Below, one piece after another: positions 55,100-64,000 of a stretch of 64,000 bases of DNA. The DNA comes from Deuterostichococcus epilithicus. Taxonomy: Eukaryota > Chlorophyta > Trebouxiophyceae > Prasiolales > Stichococcaceae. The position numbers and the translations under genes are program-made. Location: assembly GCA_033439295.1 (NCBI GenBank), contig JAVTLE010000003.1, forward strand, positions 992,001 through 1,056,000, read 5' to 3'. The notes beneath the pieces were generated by a model that did not search any database, had not been told where the DNA came from, and saw nothing but the letters and a program-made list of their open reading frames with translations. Position 1 is the stretch's first letter. The number at the start of each line of letters is the position of its first letter.

Positions 55100-57134
55100 T
55101 GTGCTACGTAGCCGGCGGACTGTCCGGCATCGGTGCTGCTGCGGCGCCTTTGACGATATCACGTCAACCTCAAGTCTCTGCGTGGGACGGACCTCGTCTT
55201 CACCAACTTGTTCTAAGCGCTCTGCCGTCCGCATGTGGGGTGGCAGCTGGGCATCGCGATATGCTTGGTGGTTGGCACTCTTGGCGGTGCTCTCCTGGGG
55301 CCCGGCATGTTGCCACCTGGGAGGTGCGCCGCCCTCTTACAGGATCTTGGCGGTCGTCTCGGATACAACGATCGAGTTGGACGACGTCTACCACTGGTCC
55401 GTCCTGATGCAATCGGGCAAAGGCCTTCAGCGTGCTGGCACTGTGATGGCATGTGAGATCTGCTTTGAACTGCTGTAACATCCAGGATCGGGGCGCCCGA
55501 GTATGCCACCGCCGGCGTGTGCGGCGCCATGATCCTGGGCTTCTTCGCGCTTTTCCTGAAGACGACGGTGTTTGACGTTTGGGAGGCGCGGTTCTGGAGC
55601 ATGCCCTGGAGCAATTCTACGCCCATCTCGCCATCTGAGCCGGGGCGCTGGTCAGCGCCCTTTTGTGGCCAGCCGTGCCCCTTCACAGGTGCGCCTGCAG
55701 TGTCTTAGCTAAATTTCAAATGCCCTGCTGCGGGTGCATGCAACAGCTTGCGTGTGATGTTCTGTCAGCCATCTGATTGGCAGGGCGCCCCGAAGCTGTG
55801 TCCGGGGCATGCGCGATGCAACAGTCCGTGTACACATCCGCAGGCGATGTGATTTAGACTGCGAAATGGATGGGGGACCTGCCTCCTGTTGACCACTTTG
55901 TGACTCTTGCGGCGTCCCATTCCGCAGCTGTCTGCGCCGGTGTCGCAGGCTTGCAGCCCACCCTGCACTGCCCCTGCTGCAAGGCCGCAGTGCACGAGGC
56001 AGCCTTCAACCGCATCGAGAAGAAGACGACGCTCGTGGTGGGCGAGTCCATCCTGCGCTGGGGCGTTGCCATTGCCGCTCTCGAAAAGCAGCACACCCCA
56101 GCGTCTGCACGCGTTGAGGTGCGCCCAAGCATCCTGACTCCAGGCGCACATGAGCGCCCGTCTGGCTGCTTCTTGGTGACCGCCCGGCCTTGCACATCGT
56201 GGTCAATGCCACATCATGGGGCCTGCAACAGCGAGCACTCTGCCACCAATCCTCACTCTCAAGGTATGTTTTGTCTCTTGCACAGCTGGACGAGGCACTG
56301 GACTTCAATGGCAACATGTTCTTTGGAGCCATGGGCAACTGCTGCATCGGCTGCGCCACCTGGCAGCGCTGCTTCAACCTGATGCCGCGCTGGAGCCTCA
56401 CCTGCGCCTTCATGGCCTGCGCCTTCATCGCCGGCCCCTGGGCCTTTCAGTCCAGCCTGCGCACCGTGCACAATGGCAAAAGTGCGCCGTCAGCATGTCT
56501 GGCGGGCGGTGCAGAATGGGGCAATTTGTTGTGCGCACGTCCTTGAGCCCGGCACATTGGGAGTGCAAAGGACCGCAGCACCCACAACAGTTTGTAGGCC
56601 CACGGCAGGGCTTGGTATGTGTCGCCGCAAGAGTGCTGCCACGCTTGTATCACCAAATCCTCCTGGCGAGGTGGCGTAGGTTGCAGGTTGACAAGGAGCT
56701 TTAACCTCCTCTCGGACTGGCCACTGCAGGTTTGCAGTGGTGGATGCTGCTCCAGGCGCAGGGCTTTGCCACATATGCATGCGCGATGGAGATGAGGCGC
56801 CTTGCGCTGGCAGTTGCTTTCATGACCCACTTCACACCCCAGGTGTGGCCCTCAACAGAAGGTGGATGCGGCACCATATGAGCACCGGCTTTATCATTGC
56901 ATTGCACCTGCACTTCGTCTTCAAATTTAAGGGCCTGTCGAGCTGTCGTTGCTTGGGGCGTCGGATGGACTGGCCTCCGGAATGTTGCGCGCGATGTTTC
57001 ATGACATTGTCGTTGCTTTGATCACGCAGATCAGTTTTCCTCACGCCATCACGGCGCCCATCCCTGGCTGGAAGCGGTTTGCGGTACGATGTGCCGCCGG
57101 CAACGACGCCTGGCGGGACATCAGAGACCCTTGA
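55100..57134 (+). CDS. multi-pass membrane protein of unknown function
   Basis: Unrecognised gene. The 3' half is secure and in phase: exons about 55949-56118, 56286-56481, 56730-56842 and 57030-57134. Upstream exons (about 55215-55322, 55342-55435 and 55494-55690) are likely but one junction is a base out of phase, and the first exon is not defined. Hydrophobic segments: VGWQLGIAICLVVGTLGGAL, AGVCGAMILGFFALFL, RWSLTCAFMACAFIAG and possibly RRLALAVAFMTHFTP. A compact Cys/His patch (LHCPCCKAAVHEAAFN) precedes a basic stretch (RIEKKTTLVV). NGNMFFGAMGNCCIGCATWQ links two segments. No signal or targeting peptide could be read. The protein ends ITAPIPGWKRFAVRCAAGND-like and is basic. I cannot assign a family. 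Confidence 0.5.
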
Positions 57135-57370
57135 CATTGTAGCTAAATCGATGTCTGCATTGTGACGGCCGATGGACGGTTTAGATCATGCCGCCTTGGT
57201 TTAAATCTTGCTTTGATGGTGCGTATATCTGATTTTAACAAAACCATTCACGGATCTCGACTCACAGCAACAAAACTTTCAGATATATCCACACCACAGG
57301 CATCGGTCACCATGTATCTGCCCACTCAGTGGGAGACTTCTCATATCCCTGCCCACTGAAACCTTCCTCA

Positions 57371-59669
57371 TCATTTCCTGAATTTCCCTGCAAGGAATGC
57401 GCCGCCGCCAACAATGTAGGCTGCCCAGAACGCGTAGAGGCCAATGTCCGTCTGCACAAAAGGCACAATTTCGGTATCAGCTCAAACCATCACCGGCAGG
57501 CAGCTTGAAACACTGCCTTCAAACAAGTTTTGAAAGACGTATGTGAATTTGCGCCACTGCAGCAGAAGGATCTTCTCAAGCGCCACTGCAAATGCAGTCA
57601 AGACGGCATGCATGTGCCTTCACGCATAGCTACCGGCCTGGCAGCGCCGAGGCAGGCTGAAAGGCACATCATGGCTCATGAATGAGGTTCAGGAGGAGCT
57701 GCTGGGACAGACCTGCCAGTACTTGGCCGTGGCTGTGCCGGCGACTGCCAGACCGACAAAGCCGGTGATTGCCACCACATTGGTGGCAATCACGCCGGCG
57801 TCCACCGGCCCCTTGTCTGCCTGCTCGGCTGCGCATGTCAGAGCAGACCAGAATCCGTCAGTCACCCAAGGCCGAGAGCATGTTTAGTGAGATCGGCCTT
57901 GTGGGTGGGTTCCCTGCCTTGCAGCCCAGCGCCTGGACGGAACCAGATCCAAAATGGCAAAGAAAGTGGGACAGCGACCGCACCATTGGACTCGACGTAC
58001 ACTTTGGGCTCCACACTGTACACGTTGTTGTTTTCGAGGGAGGTGTTGGCGCCGCCGCGCGTCTGCTCGTCCTTGCGCCCAAAAACCGCGCTGTTGCTGA
58101 CGTCGATCAGGATGGCATCCTGCACCGGGCGCACAGAGCCTTCAGGAGGCGAAAATACGTCTTCACAGGGCTCCTGGGCCTTGGTCAAGCAAAGTGAGCC
58201 CATTCCATGGAGGATGACCAGTACATGTGTCACGAGAGCCACCGACCCGAACCCGTCATGCATCAGACGAGCGAAAATGAGTCGAAGTTGCAGCATGGAG
58301 CAAGACTAAATGCCTCACATGCATTCTTGGTGAACGATGCCTCGAGGTGCAGCGCAAACCAATCAGCAACCTGATCCAGGCCCCGACGGGGCAGCTCCCC
58401 AGGCAGCAGACATGCCACCCAGACTGAGAAGCAGCGCTACAAATGAGGAGCCCAGGTGCCGAACAGGGGCAGGAGACAAACCTGCTCGAGGCGCACGGGG
58501 TAGGTCTCCAGGTTGCGGCAGGTGCCCTTGGGCGTCAGCACCCGCAGCACGGGGTTGGACGGGTACCAGTCCTTGATCTCACCCGTGCGGAAGTCAAAGG
58601 TGGACCCCGTCCCTGGGCACTCGATGCAGTACTCCTGGTTCAGCTTGCTGCTGATGAAGCCCTCGGAGTAGGCGCCCTCCGCCGGCGACCTGCCGTTGCA
58701 ACAGAGGCTTGAGTCTGACGCTGGAGGTGCGTGTGGGGTTGATCTGCCTGCCGCCAGAAGGGTCGCCGTTGACCGGCATGCTGCGCAACTTCGCATGTCC
58801 CCTGCAAGTGGTTTCTGGAGTTGGGAGGCGCAGCAGGCCGGCAGTGGCCACCTTGCCGGAGGCTGCTGACGCCCAACTGTCCGATACGATGCGGCATGAC
58901 AGTCCCGAGGCGACGAGGTATGGCGGGCAAGCGCTAGCGCCGGGCAGACACAGCACATGTGTCACTTGACATGTGGGGGCATGCGCGGTCACACCCCTGC
59001 GAGCGCACCTGGCCTCGATGGCGAAGATCTCATTGCGGTACCAGAACAGCAGGACGTCCACGCCGTCCACGCGCACCTCCTTCCGCACGCCTGTGCATTT
59101 CCACACGATGGGTAGTGAGGCCCATATACTGCGACCGTCAGTGGCGCCGTCGCTTCCCATGCTCAGCATGACGATGACTTCAGTGAGTGTGTATGCAGGC
59201 GTGCTCTCGAATAGCACGGCAGCAGGCATGGCAGCGTGCGCATCGTGCCAGTCTTGGGGGAGGCCGCACCCTTCGGGAAGTCCTCCGGCGCGATGACTGG
59301 CACCCAGTCTCCCTTTGGCCGCGTGCTGGCTGTCTCGGTGCTGGTGGCTGTCTCCGCTGCAGGCCACGCACATCCAGGCTTGTTCAGATGTCGCCAAGGT
59401 GGCAAGTGTGAAATTCTGGCGTGACAATCAGGCATGCATGTGCCCAGCGGCAGCGCCGCAGCGCAATGCTCGCCTTCAGCAGCGTCTGTCTCCTGCGCTC
59501 TGCAGGGCCCCACTGACGTCCGTTGCACACGCAGCCTGCTGGCCTGCGGCCTGTGCACCAGCTGCGCCACCGCGGGCCTACTGCTGAAGGCTGCAGCTCG
59601 GACATGATGTGTCCTGCAAGTTTGTGGCTGCAGCAAGCAGGTGGTGGACGTGTGGCTCATTGTCGCCAT
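57371..59669 (-). CDS. PSB33: PSB33-type thylakoid protein with degenerate Rieske domain
   Basis: Homologue of plant PSB33/TEF5, a thylakoid membrane protein that supports photosystem II organisation under changing light. Seven exons close exactly: 59669-59474, 59356-59270, 59090-59009, 58689-58482, 58119-57984, 57828-57713 and 57451-57371, giving 301 residues. Residues 1 to about 60 form a Ser/Arg/Ala-rich chloroplast transit peptide. The Rieske-like domain carries the family motifs GDWVPVIAPEDFPKG, VLLFWYRNEIFAIEARSPAE, GAYSEGFISSKLNQEYCIEC, GSTFDFRTGEIKDWYPSNPV and LRVLTPKGTC. The Cys-His pairs that hold a 2Fe-2S cluster are absent, as expected for this family. Two hydrophobic segments follow (GVIATNVVAITGFVGLAVAG and LYAFWAAYIVGGGAFL), then a basic end. 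Intron 1 must use a GC donor at 59473. Confidence 0.93.
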
Positions 59670-60513
59670 GGTCTAGGTGACGTGAGAACTGCAAGGATCA
59701 CAGCTATGGGTGCTCAAAAGTGAATCGACTGGCTGTGCGAGGTGCGAGCTTCCCATGAGCCCGTGCTCATTGCCACGGTGGCAGCGATCTTCGTTGCCAC
59801 ACAGCGCGTCCGGTTGCCTGCGCGTGCAAATTCATGCGTGCCTGACCCAGCCAGACCTGAACATCTTATTCGGCACCAGACCGGCCTCGCGCCGCCAGAT
59901 CGCGTTGTTCAACCAGCCACCGTCCGAGCAGCTCCTGACCTTGGGATCGCCTTGCCGGGTCGCAGATGATCGCGTCAAACGAGGCAGCCGTTTCCTCAAG
60001 AATCAATTCAGAAAGCTGCTCCGAACAGCAGAGCGCTGCGGGCATTGCCGGCCGGACACCACTCGCAGGTCCGCACGATTTGTAACATCTTCCGCACAGG
60101 CCCCTTGTTCGCAGGTGCTCGCGAGGCGCCGGTGTCAGTTGTCTGGAGACATTATCAAGCGTTGAGACGACCATGAAGTACCTAGCCGGCGCGTGCAACA
60201 CGACGTCTGTGAGATTTACCACTGACCTCGTGTCAGAGGTTGATGAGTACGGTTGGCACGGTCGACACGCTGGCCCGACACCAAGGCTGTGCCCTCTGCG
60301 CAGGTGGTTCACGGTAGCCAGCAGCCTGCTGCATGCACGGCAAGCCCGACCGGCGCCAGCGCAGCTGGTGGGACTGTGGCGGAGCTTCCTGCCGCCGCTG
60401 CGGCAATAGCCGACGGTGTTGCTGCCGCTTCTGCCGCTGCTGCGGCGCGGCGGCCCTGATTACTCCCGCGGCACCCTTGGCAGCCTGCCACCATTGCTGC
60501 CACAGCGGGCGGC
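59670..60513. other. divergent intergenic region, PSB33 / ACR-type gene
   Basis: About 840 nt between divergent start codons. A minus-strand frame near 59866-60165 includes LILEETAASFDAIICDPARR and looks better than random, and a plus-strand alanine-rich frame runs 60253-60459, but neither could be tied to a gene by splice phase. Promoters of both flanking genes should lie here. Confidence 0.4.
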
Positions 60514-63500
60514 ATGGTTGCCGCTAGTGCCTACGCTGAGGCGGCCAACGGGCGGGTGGCCAAGCAGCAGAAGGGCATGGAGCGCAAGGAGTACTCGGTC
60601 ATGGACCCCGAAGAGGAGGCCGTGACCTTCAGGTGGGTCTTGGGAGAAAGCTCAGCATGGGCTGGGTGTGCGTTCGGTGGCGCGCAAATGCATGTAGAAG
60701 GACGGCGGCGCTGCATCTGCTGCACATGCCCCCGATTCGTTCGTGCACTCGACTCACACCCTCTTCTGGCATGGGGGTGAGAGTGCGTCACGAACGGAAT
60801 GCAGGCGCATGGCGGACGGCGACGATAGCGTTCGCGAGATCCGCATCAGTTGCCCAGACGCGACGGGGCTAGGCTGCGACGTCGCGAGGATGCTGCTGGA
60901 CTTTGGGCTCAAGATCATCTCAGGTGGAACGCAATGCGACAGCTCTCAACACACACAACGCTGTCTCGTGATGGAGCGCACTTCTGGTGGTGGTGTGCCC
61001 ACCTTCCAGACGCAGCTGGTGTGCCCACCATCCAAGCAGCAGTGCGCTCACACGGCCTCTTTGTCCGTTGTAGGCGATGTGTCTACTGACGGCAAATGGT
61101 GCTTCCTCATCATCAAGGTGTGGCCCGAGCCCCTAACTGGCGTTTGCCGTGGCTGCGGTGACCGATGCAGCTGCCTGCTGCCTGCTGCCCCCAGCCTGCT
61201 GCTTGCTGTCATGCGCGAGCCTTCCGGAAGTCCTCCTGCCAGCACATCCCCTGGCCTGTATCGGGGAGTCATCAGTGTTAGAGTCATCGTTGCATGCCCT
61301 GCGAACCGAGGCACATTTGCGCGCCCAGGTGGGGCTGACGGTGGGCATGCCGGCGCACTGGCGGCTGCTCAAGGCGCGGCTGGAGGCGCTGTGCCCCACG
61401 TCCACGGGCAACATGTGGCTGCGCCGCTGGCGCGACGCTGCGGTCGACTTCGCCAACCCCTTCCTGCTGCAGGTCTCTTCCTACGACCGCGTCGGCGTCC
61501 TGCACGGTGCGCATTTGCTCCCTGAACCGACGGACATCAGGCTTTCATGATGTCCGGCGCCTTAGAGTCGCACAGCTGGCTGGCATGGGGTCGAATGTAT
61601 TGTAAGGAGCAGTTTCCGGTAAGGGCAGTGCTTTCACGATTGGTGCATGCAATCTGACGGTGGGGCTCGATGCCTTGGCATTGCAGACCTGATGCACACG
61701 CTGTGGGAGGCTGACGTGGCGGTGTTCAAGGCGCACATCACGACCAGCCCCGCGGGCGAGGTGCTGGACATGTTCTGGTTGTACGACAACCGGCAGCAGC
61801 TGCCCGACCACCACCGGTGCGACTCTATATAGTTCCTTCCAGGGGTTTGTTCCGACACTCAGGTTTTGTTGTACGCCAACCGGCAGCAGATGCCCGACCA
61901 TCACAGGTGCGCATTGCCCTCTTGGCCACTTGCACAGGGCGGAGCTTGAGGGGTCCGTGAAGAAGCTCCATCATGTTGTACGACAAGCGGCAGCACACGC
62001 TTTCGTACTGGCACGAATCCAACTCGTTGGCTGTGGCTGTGCCGAGCGCCCCTCATGCAGCTCCCCTATCTCCTCGTGCACCCTGAGGCTCCGCTGCGGC
62101 CGCTGCCATCCGACAGTTTGCCCAGAAGCCGCCGCCCTGAACCCTCAAGGGGTTCCGCTGCGGCTGCTGCCACCTGACCAATCGCCCTACACCTGCCGTC
62201 CTGAACCCTCGACCCTGCCGCACACAGGGTGCTGGAGATCTCGGACCAGGTGCGCACGGTGCTGGGGCAGTCGGCGGCCGAGTGCGCCATAACCCCCGCG
62301 CCATCCGACTCCGAGGCGGGCGACTCGGCAACGTCCATGGCGGCGCGGTGCGCCTGCAAGGACGCCAGCCCGGTATCGCCGCTGGCGCGGCTGGTGGAGC
62401 GGCGCGCCGGCGGCGGCGGCGGCGGCGGGTCCACTGCCGCCTCCTCCTCCTCCTCCTCCTTCGGCACGCTGCTGGTGCGCAGGCTGAACTGTCATGGCGA
62501 CCATCTTTGCGCCGTCATGGCGGCCACCTCGAACCCCCAGCAGTCAGATCGATGCAGGGGTGGGCGGGGCGCCTACAACGGGCGCCTGCGGCGGGCGCCT
62601 GCCCGCGGCAGCTCGCGCCATGTTGGAATCAGGAACCCGCACGTCCTGTGTGCACCTCGGCGTGTGCACCGCGGCGCATCTCAGCGACCCCGCAAGCAGC
62701 GGCAGTCAGCTGGTGCAACCCCCATCCAGGCGCCTGCCTCTGGCACGCGCAGGCGGAGGCCGGCGGCGACGAACACGGCGGCGACCTGGAGGCGGTGTCG
62801 GTCACGCTGGACAATGCGACCACGTCTGCCTACTCCCTGGTCACCGTGGTGGCCGCGGACCGCAAGGGTTTAGTGTACGACCTGATGCGCACGCTCAAGG
62901 ACATCCACCTGCGCGTCGCCTACGCCAAGGTGCATGCCGCGTGCTGTACTGAGCCTCTGAGCCTCCGCAGCCTCAACGGCCAGTGGTGCACGGCTGTCCG
63001 CGGGCAGCTGCCACGCTGAGCTGCACAATGAGGCGGCCGCATGCCCTAGACCATGTGTCTCACGTACCCATGCTGCACTCTCTCGGCACTGCTCTGGTGG
63101 AACCTCAACCTTCGGGGCTGTCTCGAGATCAAGACACGGCAACCTCTGGACGAATCTCCTGCTGAAGTGTCTGCACGGCTGGTCGCAGGTGGGGGTGCGG
63201 GACGATGGCATGTGCGAGGCGGACCTGTTCGTGCAAGAGGTGGACGGCGGCCGCGTTCGCGATGCGTGAGTCCTCTCCGCTGACATCTGCAAACATCCTT
63301 CCGCATGTCGCGATGCTCTCTGCGCGACTCGCCTGCTGGAGCCGGCTGATCCCGGCTGTGGCACCTCCCCCTGAGAGCCAGCTCGGCAAGCGCGCCGGTG
63401 CTTGTGGCTTGGCAGCAGTTATGGCCACCAGCCTTTCCGTCGTCCCAGCTGCCAGCCTTTCGTTCGAAAGGCTGGAGGCGTGCACCCTGCGTGCAGCCTG

Positions 63501-63913
63501 CGGCTTTTCTTGATGCTTCAGACCGCCATTCAAATCAGGCTTTTCTCAGGCGCTGTGCGAGGTGCAGGCGGAGCCGCTGAAACGCACGAAACTCGCATCG
63601 ACGCTGCCGATGGCCAAGCTCCTGAACGGGCGACTCGATGCATCAACCGTGTCGTGCGCAACGCTCCGCGGAAAGCGCAGGCGGAGCTGTGCATCGCCTA
63701 AAGTGCGCGGTGGCGTCGCCGCTGACCTCCCAGCCGTTCCGCCGCTCCGGCCTCCAGCCGCTCAACAGCCTCCTGCGCTGTCCTGCAGGGAGGCGCAGGC
63801 AGAACTGGTGGAGCGCATAAAGTACGCGGTGGCGCTCCCCGTGCGCATCTCCATCAAGGACGTCTACGACGACACCTGCACCGAGCTGCTCGTCACCGCG
63901 CAGCTGGACTCGG
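60514..63913 (+). CDS. ACR9/ACR10-type ACT-domain-repeat protein, 3' end beyond window
   Basis: Plant-type ACT-repeat (ACR) protein; such proteins are thought to sense amino acids, but the ligand is not known. Nine exons in phase: 60514-60632, 60805-60923, 61074-61117, 61329-61506, 61687-61816, 62228-62474, 62753-62929, 63189-63265 and 63789-63913; at least one more exon is needed after the window ends. ACT 1: VREIRISCPDATGLGCDVAR, LLDFGLKIISGDVSTDGKW. ACT 2: PFLLQVSSYDRVGVLHDLMH, VFKAHITTSPAGEVLDMFWL. A low-complexity Ser/Gly linker follows. ACT 3: TTSAYSLVTVVAADRKGLVY, DLMRTLKDIHLRVAYAK, then CEADLFVQEVDGGRV. ACT 4 begins at DDTCTELLVTAQLDSG. Spacing and motifs match Arabidopsis ACR9/10 closely. 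The N-terminal about 40 residues are not conserved, so the start is less certain. Confidence 0.9.
61862..62000 (+). repeat. exon echoes: two copies of the 3' edge of ACR exon 5
   Basis: The exon edge at 61774-61825 (TTGTACGACAACCGGCAGCA and the following CTGCCCGACC) recurs at 61862-61914 with its own CACAGGTGCGC donor context, and a shorter, more diverged piece recurs at 61971-62000. Spacing is about 88 and then 109 nt. Both copies lie inside the intron. Confidence 0.85.
62087..62214 (+). repeat. two tandem 64-bp units in an ACR intron
   Basis: GG-TCCGCTGCGG at 62087 and 62151, and CTGAACCCTC at 62137 and 62201, show a constant 64-nt offset. The second unit ends shortly before the acceptor of exon 6. 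Confidence 0.8.
63559..63723 (+). repeat. exon echoes: two copies of the 5' edge of ACR exon 9
   Basis: GCGCAGGCGGAGCTG with TAAAGTGCGCGGTGGCG at about 63676-63719 repeats exon 9 (63793-63838, GCGCAGGCAGAACTG with TAAAGTACGCGGTGGCG). A shorter piece, GTGCAGGCGGAGCCGCTG, lies at 63562-63579. Offset is about 117 nt for each step. The better copy has a stop in the exon frame. Confidence 0.8.
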
Positions 63914-64000
63914 GTGCGTTTTGGCGCCGCTGCTGCTGTGCTGCCGGTCAGCGTGCGCAACCTATCAAATGCGCCCAAGCGGGGAGGTGGGGGAAGATGG

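Noticed and set aside
59866-60165. Minus-strand gene with LILEETAASFDAIICDPARR
   Set aside because: Better than random, but isolated: no start context, no partner exon and no family.
1-64000. Search for transposons, retroelements, virus-derived elements, CRISPR arrays and rRNA
   Set aside because: No terminal repeats with coding cores, reverse transcriptase, transposase, capsid-like or spacer-repeat patterns were recognised; the repeats found are local tandem duplications or microsatellites.

Overview
This is nuclear DNA from a GC-rich, intron-dense green alga (Chlorophyta), most likely a Chlorella-like trebouxiophyte or close relative. The taxon is inferred; the sequence shows eukaryotic genes cut into exons of about 30-250 nt by introns of roughly 80-350 nt. 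Photosynthetic-lineage families are present: a PSB33-type thylakoid protein, an OEP61-type chaperone receptor, an ACR-type four-ACT protein and an F-box SKIP16. Coordinates below come from hand-joined exons. For most genes the codon phases close exactly, which is strong support. I found no rRNA, convincing tRNA, CRISPR array, transposon or virus-derived element.

Layout: bZIP factor (451-3263, -); glycine cleavage H protein (4695-5896, -); SKIP16-like F-box/ApaG protein (6361-10039, +); RCC1 propeller (10614-14199, +); large Tify-binding-domain protein with SUMO-interacting motifs (15245-20444, -); centromeric histone CENH3 (21422-22394, +); MED4 (23020-24751, -); PEX3 (25116-27721, +); small unknown gene (28418-28918, -); EMAP-II-type tRNA-binding protein (about 29052-30647, +); decayed CFAP45 (30901-34621, -); OEP61 (35605-41296, +); Nopp140 (41903-44244, -); DnaJ/DUF3752 protein (44521-49681, +); single-pass membrane protein with a proline hinge (about 50355-54414, -); multi-pass membrane protein (about 55100-57134, +); PSB33 (57371-59669, -); ACR-type ACT-repeat protein (60514 to beyond 63913, +), cut by the window end. 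From RCC1 onward neighbours alternate strand, so intergenic spaces are alternately shared promoters and shared 3' ends.

The genes are mostly unrelated housekeeping functions: transcription (bZIP, MED4), chromatin (RCC1, CENH3, Tify-binding protein), nucleolus and RNA (Nopp140, DnaJ/DUF3752, EMAP-II), organelles (GcvH, PEX3, OEP61, PSB33) and protein turnover (SKIP16).

Three things stand out. First, imperfect copies of exon edges lie in the neighbouring intron or 3' flank at seven or more places in four genes; I call them exon echoes, and they suggest that introns here grow by local tandem duplication across splice sites. Second, the flagellar gene CFAP45 carries an in-frame stop and several frame breaks while nearly all neighbours are intact, a possible snapshot of flagellum loss. 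Third, about five GC-AG introns are needed to close reading frames.
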